Below, piece after piece: positions 1-8,828 of a stretch of 64,000 nucleotides of DNA; the stretch's first letter is position 1, and each line of letters begins with the position of its first letter. The notes beneath the pieces are model-generated. The model did no database searches. It saw only the letters and a program-made list of their open reading frames with translations, and had not been told where the DNA came from. Made by a program: the position numbers and the translations under genes. This stretch comes from Agrobacterium tumefaciens str. B6. Lineage in GTDB: Bacteria > Pseudomonadota > Alphaproteobacteria > Rhizobiales > Rhizobiaceae. The DNA lies in NCBI RefSeq assembly GCF_001541315.1, contig NZ_LMVK01000023.1:248001-312000 (forward strand), read 5' to 3'.

Positions 1-751
1 CGAGAGCATCCTGCGTGGCGTCAACGCCGGCGACGACATAGTCTTTCATGTCCTTGCCCGCGGCCTTCAGCGCCTGGAGAGCACCAATCGCCATTTCATC
101 GTTGTTGGCGATGACGGCGTTGAACTCGATGCCGCTGGAGAGCCAGTTGGTCACCAGGTCGGAACCCTGCGTGCGCTGCCAGTTCGCGGTCTGCTCTTCA
201 ACCACGGAAATGCCCTTGCACTCGTCGGTCTTCAAAACATCCTTCGCAGACTGTGTGCGCATGCGCGCAGCCTGGTTGGAAAGCTCGCCCATCATGATGA
301 CCGCATTGCCCTTGCCACCGAGAAGGCGGCAAACCTCTTTGGCCTCAAGCGTGCCGGCAACGGTTTCGTCGGAAGCGACGAATGCCTGGCCATCAGGCAG
401 GCTGTCGACGTTCACCGGTTGGCGGTTGACGTAAACAAGCGGAATTTTGGCATCGGCGGCAAGCTTCGACATGGCCGCCGTAGCATCCGTATCAACCGGG
501 TTAACGATGATCGCATCGACCTTGGATGCGATGAAATTCTGAATCTGGCTCTGCTGCTTGGCGACGTCGTTCTGCGCGTCCTCGACCTGCAGGGTGACGC
601 CCTTCAGTTCCTTGGAATAATCCTGCATGCCGTTGCGCAGCACGGTCAGGAAGTTGTCGTCGAACAGCGCCATCGAGACACCGACTGTCTCCGCATGGGC
701 CGCAGTGCCGAGAAGCACAGACATGGCTGCGCCGATGATAAATTTCCTCAT
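1..751 (-). CDS. periplasmic sugar/inositol-type ABC substrate-binding protein (partial)
   Basis: I translated this by hand; about 250 residues are in the window and the C-terminus lies beyond the left edge. A signal peptide covers residues 1-20 and ends AAHA before ETVGVSMALFDDNF, the start of a mature ribose/inositol-type periplasmic binding protein (type I fold). Family blocks follow: a QIQNFIASKVDAIIVNPVDT segment, AKIPLVYVNR, and a late NNDEMAIGALQALKAAGK hinge block. The ATG at 751 is preceded by GGAGGAG. It should bind a sugar or cyclitol in the periplasm for a CUT2 importer whose ATPase and permease would lie further left, outside the window. Ligand choice between inositol, rhizopine-like compounds and ribose-like sugars is not decidable here. 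Confidence 0.85.
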   Translation of the reverse strand, partial: MRKFIIGAAMSVLLGTAAHAETVGVSMALFDDNFLTVLRNGMQDYSKELKGVTLQVEDAQNDVAKQQSQIQNFIASKVDAIIVNPVDTDATAAMSKLAADAKIPLVYVNRQPVNVDSLPDGQAFVASDETVAGTLEAKEVCRLLGGKGNAVIMMGELSNQAARMRTQSAKDVLKTDECKGISVVEEQTANWQRTQGSDLVTNWLSSGIEFNAVIANNDEMAIGALQALKAAGKDMKDYVVAGVDATQDAL

Positions 752-833
752 TGTTTTTCTCCTCCATGGCGTCCGGCGCCGCCTCTCCCAGCCGGAGGCG
801 AACCCGAAAGCCCGCCGCAACCTCCTCACATTC

Positions 834-904
834 AGAAAACGGAATAATGAAACCGATTTTCTGCCTGTTCGATATATTTATTCCATTTTTGGTTCGAACG
901 TCAA
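834..904 (-). promoter_or_regulatory. promoter and operator-like inverted repeats for the sugar-binding protein gene
   Basis: On the minus strand TTGACG (899-904) and TAAATA (875-880) are separated by 18 bases, a good sigma-70 pair. The perfect 8-base palindrome GTTCGAAC (892-899) overlaps the -35, and a matching half GTTCGA sits at 867-872. Just downstream, at the expected transcript start, is an imperfect inverted repeat with arms AGAAAACGG (from 834) and CCGATTTTCT (to 862). These look like repressor sites; the regulator is not in the window. Confidence 0.5.
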
Positions 905-1126
905 TGCTTTCTTCGCAGCCCAGCTGTGGAGCGGCGCACAAGGCTGTGATGATTGGGCATTCAAGCGGACGAGCGTTCCAGACGGGATTGCCGATGAAGG
1001 TACTGAAGCTCCGTTTGCCTCGTCCTGCCCTTGAGGCAGGGAAGCCATAAGCCGTTGAAATTACGGCTCCCGGTTCGGAGCCAGGATGAACTCGGCTGAG
1101 ATGGAAGATTTATTCCAAACCGGAAT

Positions 1127-1156
1127 CCGCCGGCCCTCTCTTCAGAAGGCCGGCGG
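1127..1156 (-). terminator. stem-loop downstream of the M20 amidohydrolase gene
   Basis: A perfect 9-base inverted repeat, CCGCCGGCC and GGCCGGCGG, has a 12-base loop. It lies about 100 bases after the stop codon at 1258. There is no T tract after it on the minus strand, so it may be a transcript-end stabiliser rather than an intrinsic terminator. Confidence 0.4.
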
Positions 1157-1257
1157 AGCATCGGATTTCTTCACCTTGGAACGTTCATGCGATTCACCAT
1201 GCCGCCTGTGGAAATCTGGCGGCAGACGGACGGCGGCAAATGGAAGTGCGTAGCGCC

Positions 1258-2700
1258 TTACGGGTGGGAGCCAGGCATGACATCGGCGGGAATCGGGCAG
1301 ACATAGTTGCTGCCTTCGGTCTTTTCCTGCCACTCCTTCCTGGCATTGGCGAGCAGTTCCGGCGAGGTCATCAGCGCAAGGCCTGTCGACGCCATTGCCT
1401 TGGCGGCATGCGCCATGGCTTTGTGGGCGGCAGGGCTTTTGCCCTGCGCCACCACCTGCCAGGTATGCGGATTGGTCCCAATCGCCCAGGCCGGCGTCCA
1501 GCACTGCGCCGTTGGCGTGACCCAGCTAACGTCACCGACATCGGTGGAACCCGCCCGGAAATGCGACTGGCCCTCAAAATCCCGCAGGCCGAGATGCAGC
1601 GGCGTCGAACCGTCGATCTTCCGGTTGGAAAAAACATCGCCCTTTATCTGGTAGAGCCGGATGCTGCTTTTGATCGCCTCGTCGGTGAAAGTATCCTGAA
1701 TGCGTTTGGCGAAATCGATATCCGCCTCGTCGAAGGCGACAGGGCCAAGCGCAACCATGTTTTCATGCATCGCCGTTTCCAGCGTGATGTTGGGCAGAAG
1801 GTTGGTGGAAGCGGTATCGAAGACGATCTCCACTTCCGTTTCGGTCATCATCGCCGCGCCGCGCGCCACCTTGTCCACCCGTGCGGCAAGATCGAGCGCC
1901 TGGCGCATTTCCGGGGCGCGGATCAGGTAAAGTACTTCGGCCTTCGCCTGCACCACATTCGCCGCCTTGCCGCCGGTATCGGTGATCGCATAATGCACCC
2001 GGCAATCCTGCGGCATATGTTCGCGCAGGAAGTTGACACCGACATTCATGAGTTCGACGGCATCGAGCGCCGAACGCCCGAGATGGGCGGCGTTGGAGGC
2101 GTGGGCTGCAACACCCTTGAAACGGTAGAAATATTCCAGCACGGCAAGATTATTGGTTGAGCGTACGCCGTTGAACGGTGCCGGATGCCAGGTCAGCGCC
2201 GCGTCGACATCATCGAACAGGCCGGCGCGCACCATGAAGGTCTTGCCGGAACCACCTTCTTCGCCGGGGCAACCGTAATAACGCACTGTGCCGGGAAGAT
2301 GATTGGCATTCAGATGCCGGGCGAGAGCAATAGCGGCCATCAATGAGCCGACGCCAAGCAGGTTGTGGCCGCAGCCATGGCCGGTGGCGCCTGCCTCGCG
2401 CGGCTGCACCTGCGCCACATCGGCCAACTGACTCATGCCGGCCAGCGCATCGAATTCGCCGAGGAAGGCGATGACCGGCTTGCCGCTGCCGAATTCGCCG
2501 ATGAAGGCCGTTTCCATGCCTGCCACGCCGCGGCGAACCGCAAAGCCATTTTCCTCAAGCGCTGCAGCCAGAACGCCGGCAGATTGCCGTTCTTCGAATT
2601 TCAGCTCGGCAAAATCCCAGATACTGTCGCTCAGGGTGGTGAAATCGGGCTTCATCGCCTCGACTTCGGCGGCAATCGACATCACGGCATCACGGTTCAT
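1258..2700 (-). CDS. M20-family amidohydrolase, AbgB-like (p-aminobenzoyl-glutamate hydrolase type)
   Basis: This is 480 residues from the ATG at 2700, chosen because GAGG lies 7 bases upstream; an in-frame ATG at 2715 has a poorer site. M20D metal-binding blocks are visible: GEFDAL (about 81-86), HGCGHN (108-113) and GCPGEEGGSGK (about 143). This matches zinc or manganese carboxypeptidases that split N-acyl or amide bonds, closest by motif to AbgB. It has no signal peptide, so it acts in the cytoplasm. It is the last gene of the peptide-importer operon and probably trims the imported amide. The substrate is unknown. Confidence 0.85.
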   Translation of the reverse strand: MNRDAVMSIAAEVEAMKPDFTTLSDSIWDFAELKFEERQSAGVLAAALEENGFAVRRGVAGMETAFIGEFGSGKPVIAFLGEFDALAGMSQLADVAQVQPREAGATGHGCGHNLLGVGSLMAAIALARHLNANHLPGTVRYYGCPGEEGGSGKTFMVRAGLFDDVDAALTWHPAPFNGVRSTNNLAVLEYFYRFKGVAAHASNAAHLGRSALDAVELMNVGVNFLREHMPQDCRVHYAITDTGGKAANVVQAKAEVLYLIRAPEMRQALDLAARVDKVARGAAMMTETEVEIVFDTASTNLLPNITLETAMHENMVALGPVAFDEADIDFAKRIQDTFTDEAIKSSIRLYQIKGDVFSNRKIDGSTPLHLGLRDFEGQSHFRAGSTDVGDVSWVTPTAQCWTPAWAIGTNPHTWQVVAQGKSPAAHKAMAHAAKAMASTGLALMTSPELLANARKEWQEKTEGSNYVCPIPADVMPGSHP

Positions 2701-2787
2701 GGCTTGTCCTCGCATTTCCGCCCTTTGCGGGCACGCGCAAGCGCTTCGGCGGAAACTCCGCCAAATCCTTACGCTCTATGATGGAAA

Positions 2788-2818
2788 GACCGCGCCAGAG
2801 TCCGCCTCCGGCGCGGTC
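2788..2818 (-). terminator. stem-loop directly after the binding-protein gene
   Basis: A perfect 9-base stem (GACCGCGCC / GGCGCGGTC) begins 9 bases after the binding-protein stop and is followed by TTT on the minus strand. It sits in the 126-base gap before the M20 gene. It probably acts as a partial terminator or 3'-end protector that raises binding-protein output over the distal gene. Confidence 0.6.
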
Positions 2819-2826
2819 ATAGTAGA

Positions 2827-4371
2827 TCAGTTGTCGACCGAGACTTCCCAGAGACGGGCGTTCGACTGCCAGACCGGCTGGCCCTTCAGCTTTTTCGTCG
2901 CGCCCCAGACATCGACCATGTCGTAAAGGAAGATGCCCGGCATTTCCCTCAGCATCAGTTCGTGAAATTCGTCGAAAATCTTCTGGCGCTTCGTCTGGTC
3001 AGCCTCGACATAGGCCGCCTTCATCAGTTCGATCGCCTTCGGATCATCCCACATCAGGGAGGCGTTCTTATCCTTGTTGCCGACATAGAAGGCGTACATC
3101 AGTGCCGGGTCGAGACGCGGAGCGACCGACTGCGAGATCACCTGATAATTGCCGGAACGGCGGCGATCCACCTGCGTCGCATAATCCAGCACCTCGATCT
3201 GCACGTTTAGACCCGCCTGCTGCATCATCGCCTGCGCCATGACGGCGGCCGGGAAACTCGGCACGTTGCCGCGCTTGTTGGCGATGATCGAGATCGGCTC
3301 GCCCTTGTAACCGGCGGCGGCCAGCTCCTTCTTGGCCGCTTCGATGTCATAGGCCGGACGCTTCTTCTGGGCCTCGTCGTAATAGACCGAATCCTGCGAG
3401 ACCATCGAACCGTTAGCCTCACCCGTGCCGTTCGATGCGGCTGCAACCAGTTCATCGAGATCGAGCGCCATCGCCATGGCGCGGCGCACACCGGGATTGC
3501 TCAGCACCTTGTCACGGGTCTGGATATAGAACAGGTTCTTGCCGTTGTTGCGGGCGACGATGAGCTGCATCTTTTCGTTGGTCTTGAACTCCGGAATGAG
3601 ATCGGGAGAAATCTCGGCCGTATCGAGCACGCCGGATTCAAGACCCGCCTTCACCGTCGAAGCATCTGGAATAACCATGAACTTGATGCCGTCGGCCAGC
3701 GGCCGCTTGGAGCCGACCATACCATCCGGCTTGCCGTCATTTGCCGGCGAAACATAATCGGCAAATTTGGCAAGGCGGATATATTCGCCTTTCTTCCACT
3801 CGTCCCACTGGAACGGCCCGGTCCCGATCGGCTTGACGAAGCTGCCATCGGCAGCAACCGATTCCGGCGAGATCATGCCGGTATAACCGCATTCCGGTCG
3901 CGACATGAGGCCAAGGAAAACGCCTGACGGCTTTTCAAGCGTGATCTCGACCGTGGATGCATCCGTGGCCTTGACGCCGGTGACGTGTGCGGCTCCGCCT
4001 TCCGCGAAATCGTTGAGGCAGGTCCACTTGGTCTCCGGTTTCAGATAACGTATCCAGTTCCAGACGACATCCTCCGCGGTGAGAGGCTTGCCATTGTGGA
4101 ATTTCACATCCTTGCGCAGCTTGAACGAATAAGTCAGGCCGTCAGACGCAACCTCGACGCTTTCGGCAAGAAGCGGCTTCACCTCGCCGGCATTGTTGTA
4201 ACCGACGAGGCCCTCAACGATGTGCAGGATAACCCCGTCCGTATTGCCGTCGCGGTTCACGCCCGGATTGTTGCTGCGCAGATCCGAGCTTTGCGCGATG
4301 GTGATGTCGCGGGCCGCCGCGATATTGGCCGTTACGAGCAGGGCAACGCCTGCAAGAAGAAGTTTTTTCAC
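2827..4371 (-). CDS. dipeptide/oligopeptide-type ABC substrate-binding protein (SBP_bac_5)
   Basis: 514 residues from a GTG start with GAGGG 7 bases upstream. A signal peptide covers residues 1-20 (MKKLLLAGVALLVTANIAAA). The family-5 pattern is clear: HIVEGLVGYNNAGEVKPLLA near the N-terminus, then LTYSFKLRKDVKFHNGKPLTAEDVVW, and a C-terminal MPGIFLYDMVDVWG. It is periplasmic, delivering a peptide or amide to the permease pair encoded upstream (7704-8648 and 6889-7707). It lies 36 bases after the serine hydrolase gene and is followed by a strong stem-loop. The ligand cannot be read from the sequence. Confidence 0.9.
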   Translation of the reverse strand: MKKLLLAGVALLVTANIAAARDITIAQSSDLRSNNPGVNRDGNTDGVILHIVEGLVGYNNAGEVKPLLAESVEVASDGLTYSFKLRKDVKFHNGKPLTAEDVVWNWIRYLKPETKWTCLNDFAEGGAAHVTGVKATDASTVEITLEKPSGVFLGLMSRPECGYTGMISPESVAADGSFVKPIGTGPFQWDEWKKGEYIRLAKFADYVSPANDGKPDGMVGSKRPLADGIKFMVIPDASTVKAGLESGVLDTAEISPDLIPEFKTNEKMQLIVARNNGKNLFYIQTRDKVLSNPGVRRAMAMALDLDELVAAASNGTGEANGSMVSQDSVYYDEAQKKRPAYDIEAAKKELAAAGYKGEPISIIANKRGNVPSFPAAVMAQAMMQQAGLNVQIEVLDYATQVDRRRSGNYQVISQSVAPRLDPALMYAFYVGNKDKNASLMWDDPKAIELMKAAYVEADQTKRQKIFDEFHELMLREMPGIFLYDMVDVWGATKKLKGQPVWQSNARLWEVSVDN

Positions 4372-4407
4372 TGTTCTACCCTCATTGTTGTCGTTGATTG
4401 TGAGTGA

Positions 4408-5244
4408 TTAAAAGCCACCCCAGCAGGCCTGCGCCAGCCGGCCGATCGTTTCGAGCGCGATGGTATAGCCCGGCGTGCCGTCAGGCATGGTTTGCGGCAC
4501 GTCATCCGTATAGGCGGTGATGATGAAGGCTGGCGCGCCATTTCTGTAGACGATGCCGGCATCCATGCGCCCACGTTTGCCGCGGCCGCTCTTGCTCGCC
4601 ACCACGGCCTCGAAAGGCAGGCGGGAGCGAATTCCATAGCGCAAAATCTGGTTCTTCAGCGTCTGCATGGCCCACTCGCACAATTGCGGGCTGCAACCGA
4701 GTTTTGCCTGTGCCTCCGGCGAGGATTGCGCATCGAGAATAGTCTGAAGCAGCAGAACCTGGTCCGCCGCCGAGGTGGTGGTGACGGTTTTCAGCGGATG
4801 ATCGGCCGCCAGCGTCAGCGGCGGAATGAGGAAACGATGATGGGTATTGGCCATGCCGAGTGATTTGCAATAACCATCCACCTCTTCCAGCGTCAGCCTC
4901 TCCAGCACCATCTTGGTGCAGACATTGTCGCTCAGCACCATCATGCCGGCGAGCGCATCGCGCAGGGAAATGACAATGCCCGGCGTCAGATAGCGGAACA
5001 TGCCGCTCGCCACTTCTTCCGCCAGCCTCTTTTCATAGGTGACGGGCTGGTCGAGATCGATCCGCCCTTCGCTGGCGGCCTTGAGCACGGCCATCATGAT
5101 CGACGTCTTGCGGGTGCTGCCCGATGGCGTCTCCTCGTTTTCTCCCCGTCCGATCTCTTCGCCGGTGAGGAGATTGCGCACCATGAAACGTGTCACGAAA
5201 GGCTGTGCATCACAGATAGCATTCAGTTGGGCAGCCACAGTCAT
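4408..5244 (-). CDS. class-A beta-lactamase-fold serine hydrolase
   Basis: The serine beta-lactamase triad of motifs is present. Numbered from the upstream ATG at 5268: STRK at 51-54 (nucleophile Ser and Lys), SDN at 113-115 and KSG at 226-228. The start at 5244 is preferred because AGGA stands 8 bases before it; the ATGs at 5250 and 5268 have Shine-Dalgarno sequences jammed against them and 5268 would overlap the ATPase gene. No signal peptide is visible, so the protein is probably cytoplasmic, unlike secreted resistance enzymes. Embedded in a peptide-importer operon, it more likely opens a cyclic or strained amide of an imported nutrient than confers resistance. It is annotated in many genomes simply as serine hydrolase. 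Confidence 0.8.
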   Translation of the reverse strand: MTVAAQLNAICDAQPFVTRFMVRNLLTGEEIGRGENEETPSGSTRKTSIMMAVLKAASEGRIDLDQPVTYEKRLAEEVASGMFRYLTPGIVISLRDALAGMMVLSDNVCTKMVLERLTLEEVDGYCKSLGMANTHHRFLIPPLTLAADHPLKTVTTTSAADQVLLLQTILDAQSSPEAQAKLGCSPQLCEWAMQTLKNQILRYGIRSRLPFEAVVASKSGRGKRGRMDAGIVYRNGAPAFIITAYTDDVPQTMPDGTPGYTIALETIGRLAQACWGGF

Positions 5245-5257
5245 TGTCATCTTCCTG

Positions 5258-6892
5258 TTAAACTTCATCTTCCAGACGCCATTTCAGTGTCACACCGCCC
5301 TTTTCATTCTGGTCGAGGGCGGGAATGGCCGAGAGGAGCCGGCGCGTATAGGCCTCTCTCGGGCTGTCGAAAATCGTATCGCGGTCGCCCTCTTCGATGA
5401 TGCGGCCGTCCTGCATGACGACGACACGGTCGGCCACCTGCTCGACCACACCGAGATCGTGGCTGATGAACAGGCAGGAAAAACCGTAACGTTTCTGCAG
5501 ATCGGAAAAGAGATCGAGCACCTGCGCCCTCACCGTCACGTCGAGCGCGGAGACAGGTTCGTCAGCGATCAGGAAACGCGGACGGCGGGCAATGGCGCGG
5601 GCAATCGCCACACGCTGGCGCTGGCCGCCGGAAAGCTCGTGCGGGTAACGCGCGGCATAGTCAGCGCCAAGCCCCACCTCCTCAAGCGTTTCCAGTGCCC
5701 GCTTGCGCTTGGCGGCCTGGTCGAGACCGGGCACGAGGCGCAGAGCCTCCTCCACGAGCGCCTGAATGGTCATGCGCGGATCGAGAGAGGAATAGGGATC
5801 TTGAAACACCATCTGGCAATTCAGACGGTAGTCTTTCCAGTCCTCGTTGCGCTCCCGGCCCTGAAAGCGGATTTGCCCTTCGCTTTCCTTGACGAGACCG
5901 GCGATGGTGCGGCCAAGCGTGGTCTTGCCAGAACCGGAGCCACCGACCAGCGCCACGACCTCGCCTTCATGAATATCGATGCTGACGCCATGCAGCGCCC
6001 GCTTCGATTTGGCTTTCTTGAGCAGCGACTTGCGACCGGCATAATCAACGACGATATTCCGGGCCGAAACCATCGGCGCCTTGCTCGTGTCGACGGCGCG
6101 CGGCTCGCCACGAAATGGCAGGGAGGAAAGCAGCTTTTTCGTATAGGGGTGCTGCGGCGCATCCAGCAGGTCCTCGGTGCGGCCCTGCTCGACGATCGCG
6201 CCTTTTTCCATCACCACGATGCGGCTGGTATAACGCGCCACCATGGGCAGGTCGTGGCTGATGAGGAGAACGGCAGTGCCTTCCGCCCGCGTCAGCTCGA
6301 CCATCAGTTCCATGACATCGCGCTGGATGACCGCATCAAGCGCCGTCGTCGGTTCATCGGCGATCAGCAAAGCGGGTTTCAACAGCATGACCGAGGCCAG
6401 CATGATGCGCTGGCGCATGCCGCCGGAAAACTCGTGCGGATAGGCCGCCAGCGCACCTTCGGGGTCGCGGATGCCCACCCGTCGCAGCATGTCGAGAATT
6501 TTCTCGCGACGCTCTTCGGGCGACAACTTCGTGTGAAGGATCAGCCCCTCCTCCAGCTGCCGGCCAATCGTCATCGATGGGTTGAGGGAGGTCATCGGCT
6601 CCTGAAACACCACGCCGATCTCCGCGCCGCGGAGACGCCGAAGCTCCTTCACCGGCAAGGACATGACATCCTGCCCCTTGTAGATGATCGACCCGCCGGT
6701 GACGGCGATGGCCGGCGGCAAAAGCGAGATAAGCGCGCGGGTTGCGAGCGTCTTTCCCGAGCCGCTTTCGCCGACGATGCCGAAGATTTCGCCCGCGGCA
6801 ATATCGAATGAGACATCCTTGACGACTGGGTGGCCGCTTCTGGCGACCTCCAGCGAAAGGCCGCGAACGGTAAGAAGAGTATTGTCCGTCAT
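5258..6892 (-). CDS. fused double ATPase of a dipeptide-type ABC importer
   Basis: 544 residues with two complete ABC modules in one chain. Module 1 has GESGSGKT (41-48), FSGGM signature (155-159) and LLIADEPT (175-182). Module 2 has GGSGSGKT (317-324), an LSGGQRQRV signature (about 420) and LIADEPVSALD. Each module ends with the PY-containing oligopeptide-ABC tail (HPYTKKLL; EAYTRRLL). This GsiA/YejF layout replaces separate DppD and DppF subunits. It overlaps the permease gene by 4 bases and powers the importer at the inner membrane. Confidence 0.93.
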   Translation of the reverse strand: MTDNTLLTVRGLSLEVARSGHPVVKDVSFDIAAGEIFGIVGESGSGKTLATRALISLLPPAIAVTGGSIIYKGQDVMSLPVKELRRLRGAEIGVVFQEPMTSLNPSMTIGRQLEEGLILHTKLSPEERREKILDMLRRVGIRDPEGALAAYPHEFSGGMRQRIMLASVMLLKPALLIADEPTTALDAVIQRDVMELMVELTRAEGTAVLLISHDLPMVARYTSRIVVMEKGAIVEQGRTEDLLDAPQHPYTKKLLSSLPFRGEPRAVDTSKAPMVSARNIVVDYAGRKSLLKKAKSKRALHGVSIDIHEGEVVALVGGSGSGKTTLGRTIAGLVKESEGQIRFQGRERNEDWKDYRLNCQMVFQDPYSSLDPRMTIQALVEEALRLVPGLDQAAKRKRALETLEEVGLGADYAARYPHELSGGQRQRVAIARAIARRPRFLIADEPVSALDVTVRAQVLDLFSDLQKRYGFSCLFISHDLGVVEQVADRVVVMQDGRIIEEGDRDTIFDSPREAYTRRLLSAIPALDQNEKGGVTLKWRLEDEV

Positions 6893-7707
6893 TTGAGACC
6901 TCTCATGCGCGGGTCAAGCCTGTCACGCAGGGCATCGCCCAGAAGATTGATGCCGAGCAGTGTCAGCGCGATGCAGAGACCGGGGAAAAGTCCGAGCCAG
7001 ACGGCCTGCTGGATGAAGGGCCGGCCGGCGGCCAGCATGTTGCCCCAGGTGGGCGCCGGTGGCGGCACGCCGAGGCCGAGGAAGGACAGCGCGCTTTCCG
7101 AGAGGATGGCCCAGCCGAACATGGAGGTGGCGAGAACCGTGATCGGCGCGATGCAATTGGGCAGGATATGGCGGAACATGGTGTAGATCTCGCCATTGCC
7201 CATGACCAGCGACGCCTCGATGAATTCCCGCTCACGCAGAGAAAGCACGGCACCGCGCACCACGCGGGCCATGGATGGCGTGTAGGCGATGCCGAGTGCG
7301 AAGATGATGCCGTACTGGTTGGCGCCAAAAACCGCGAGAAGGCCAAGCGCCAGTAGAATGCCCGGAAAGGCCAGAAGCGCATTGTTGATCGCCATGATAA
7401 CGCCATCCACCCAGCCGCGTGCATAACCGCTGACGAGACCGATCAGCGTGCCGCAGATCGTCGCGAAGCTGACCGTCAGGAAACCGATCCAGACACTGGC
7501 GCGCGCGCCGACCATCAGCCGGCTCAAAACGTCGCGCCCGAATTCGTCGGTGCCGAGAAGATGGCTTGGACCGGGTGCGGCCAGACGCGAGGCGAAGCCG
7601 AGCTTCATCGGGTCATAGGGCGTCCAGAACAGGCCGGTCACGGCAGTGATGAGCAGGAGGGCGATGAGAAAGCCGCCGATAAGCCCGTTAAGTGTGAACT
7701 TTTTCAT
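6889..7707 (-). CDS. DppC-type ABC permease
   Basis: 272 residues with an N-terminal membrane span, a TDEFGRDVLSRLMVGAR block and five further hydrophobic spans. The permease-ATPase coupling segment EASLVMGNGEIYTMFRHILPN is visible near residue 165. The C-terminal LLGDALRDRLDPRMRG ending is typical of DppC/OppC. ATGA overlaps with both neighbours indicate translational coupling. It forms half of the membrane channel with the 7704-8648 product. Confidence 0.93.
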   Translation of the reverse strand: MKKFTLNGLIGGFLIALLLITAVTGLFWTPYDPMKLGFASRLAAPGPSHLLGTDEFGRDVLSRLMVGARASVWIGFLTVSFATICGTLIGLVSGYARGWVDGVIMAINNALLAFPGILLALGLLAVFGANQYGIIFALGIAYTPSMARVVRGAVLSLREREFIEASLVMGNGEIYTMFRHILPNCIAPITVLATSMFGWAILSESALSFLGLGVPPPAPTWGNMLAAGRPFIQQAVWLGLFPGLCIALTLLGINLLGDALRDRLDPRMRGLK

Positions 7708-8648
7708 TCGGCAACCACACGCGGATCGAAGAGGGGATAAAGAAGGTCGACGAACAGGTTGACCAGCACATAGGACAGCGAGACGAACAACAGGCAGCCC
7801 TGTATGACCGGATAGTCGCGGGCAAAAATACTGTCGACCATCAGCCGTCCGAGGCCGGGAATGGTGAACACCGTCTCGATGACGGCGATGCCGCCAAGAA
7901 GATTGCCGAGAATGAGGCCGATCATCGTCCAGGTCGGGCCGAAGGCGTTCTTGAACGCGTGCCGCCAGAGAACCGCACTTTCCGAAAGCCCCTTGGCGCG
8001 GGCATGGGTGATGTAATCCAGCCGCAGCACTTCCAGCGTCGAGGCGCGCGCCATGCGGATCAGAACACCCATTTCATGGATCACCAGCGTCATGACAGGC
8101 AGGACCAGATAAAGCATGCCGCCGACCAGATTGTCGCCGATCGACACATATCCCAGCACCGGCAGCCAGCCGAGCTTGAGGCCGAAAAACAGAAGAAGCA
8201 GAAGACCCAGCCAGAATGTCGGAATGGACAGCAGCAGGGTTGCCGTTCCCACCAGCGCAAGATCGGTCAGGCTGTTCTGTTTCCAGGCGGCGATCACGCC
8301 CGCCGGAACCGCAATCATGCTGGCGAGGAGCACGGCGACCACGACGATCTCGGCGCTGACGAGAAAGCGCGAGACGACCAATGGCAGCACCGCCTCGTCA
8401 TTGACGATGGAGCGGCCAAAATCGCCCTGCACCACATTGCCGGCCCAGATGAAGAACTGTTGCGGCATGGACTTGTCGAGGCCGAGTTCGGTCCTCATCG
8501 CTTCGATCTGTTCCGGTTGCGCCATGTCGCCCAGCATCAGGGCAGCCGGATCACCTGGAATAAAGCGGATGAGCGCGAAGACCGTGATCGACACGAATGC
8601 GATCGTCGGCAGCGCCATCAAAAGACGACTCAGTATGAATCTTATCAT
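7704..8648 (-). CDS. DppB-type ABC permease
   Basis: 314 residues from the ATG at 8648, which has GGGGA 5 bases upstream and begins MIRFILSRLLMALPTIAFVS, the normal DppB N-terminus. A longer in-frame extension to 8738 adds about 30 residues that do not fit the family. The signature FIPGDPAALMLG and the coupling block ARAKGLSESAVLWRHAFKNA are present, with six predicted spans and the C-terminal YPLFDPR. It is the first gene of the importer operon, downstream of the palindromic region 8711-8776. Confidence 0.93.
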   Translation of the reverse strand: MIRFILSRLLMALPTIAFVSITVFALIRFIPGDPAALMLGDMAQPEQIEAMRTELGLDKSMPQQFFIWAGNVVQGDFGRSIVNDEAVLPLVVSRFLVSAEIVVVAVLLASMIAVPAGVIAAWKQNSLTDLALVGTATLLLSIPTFWLGLLLLLFFGLKLGWLPVLGYVSIGDNLVGGMLYLVLPVMTLVIHEMGVLIRMARASTLEVLRLDYITHARAKGLSESAVLWRHAFKNAFGPTWTMIGLILGNLLGGIAVIETVFTIPGLGRLMVDSIFARDYPVIQGCLLFVSLSYVLVNLFVDLLYPLFDPRVVAE

Positions 8649-8710
8649 CGGTTCCCCACGATTGATGGCGGGGAATGGTATCCCGCCTCTATCGGTTTCG
8701 TTGCTGGTGA

Positions 8711-8776
8711 CTATGACGGATTGATAAATAAGGCGCAATATTATGCATAAACGTCATATATCTATGCAGAATGCCG
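8711..8776 (-). promoter_or_regulatory. operator-like palindromes upstream of the peptide-importer operon
   Basis: An AT-rich island in a GC-rich setting holds a perfect TTATGCATAA palindrome (8741-8750) flanked by an inverted pair TATGACG (8712-8718) and CGTCATA (8752-8758), plus a second TATGCA at about 8763. On the minus strand CATAAT resembles a -10 box. It lies between the LysR gene end and the importer start, so the LysR protein is the natural candidate to bind it, but this is inference. Confidence 0.45.
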
Positions 8777-8828
8777 GCGCGTTTGATTCTGATGAGGACA
8801 ATGAGATTTTCCGTCCAAAATCCCGTTT

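Larger units (their letters stand above)
752..1257. other. intergenic region, 506 bases, no gene
   Basis: No reading frame here has a plausible ribosome site plus protein-like composition. It holds the promoter and operator repeats of the sugar-binding protein gene (834-904) and a GC-rich stem-loop near 1127-1156 beyond the end of the peptidase operon. Nothing else recognisable was seen. Confidence 0.6.

Noticed and set aside
4408-5244. Antibiotic-resistance beta-lactamase
   Set aside because: There is no signal peptide and the gene is embedded in a nutrient-import operon, so a catabolic role is more likely.
5039-6811. 590-codon open frame on the plus strand
   Set aside because: Antisense to the double ATPase gene; no recognisable domains.
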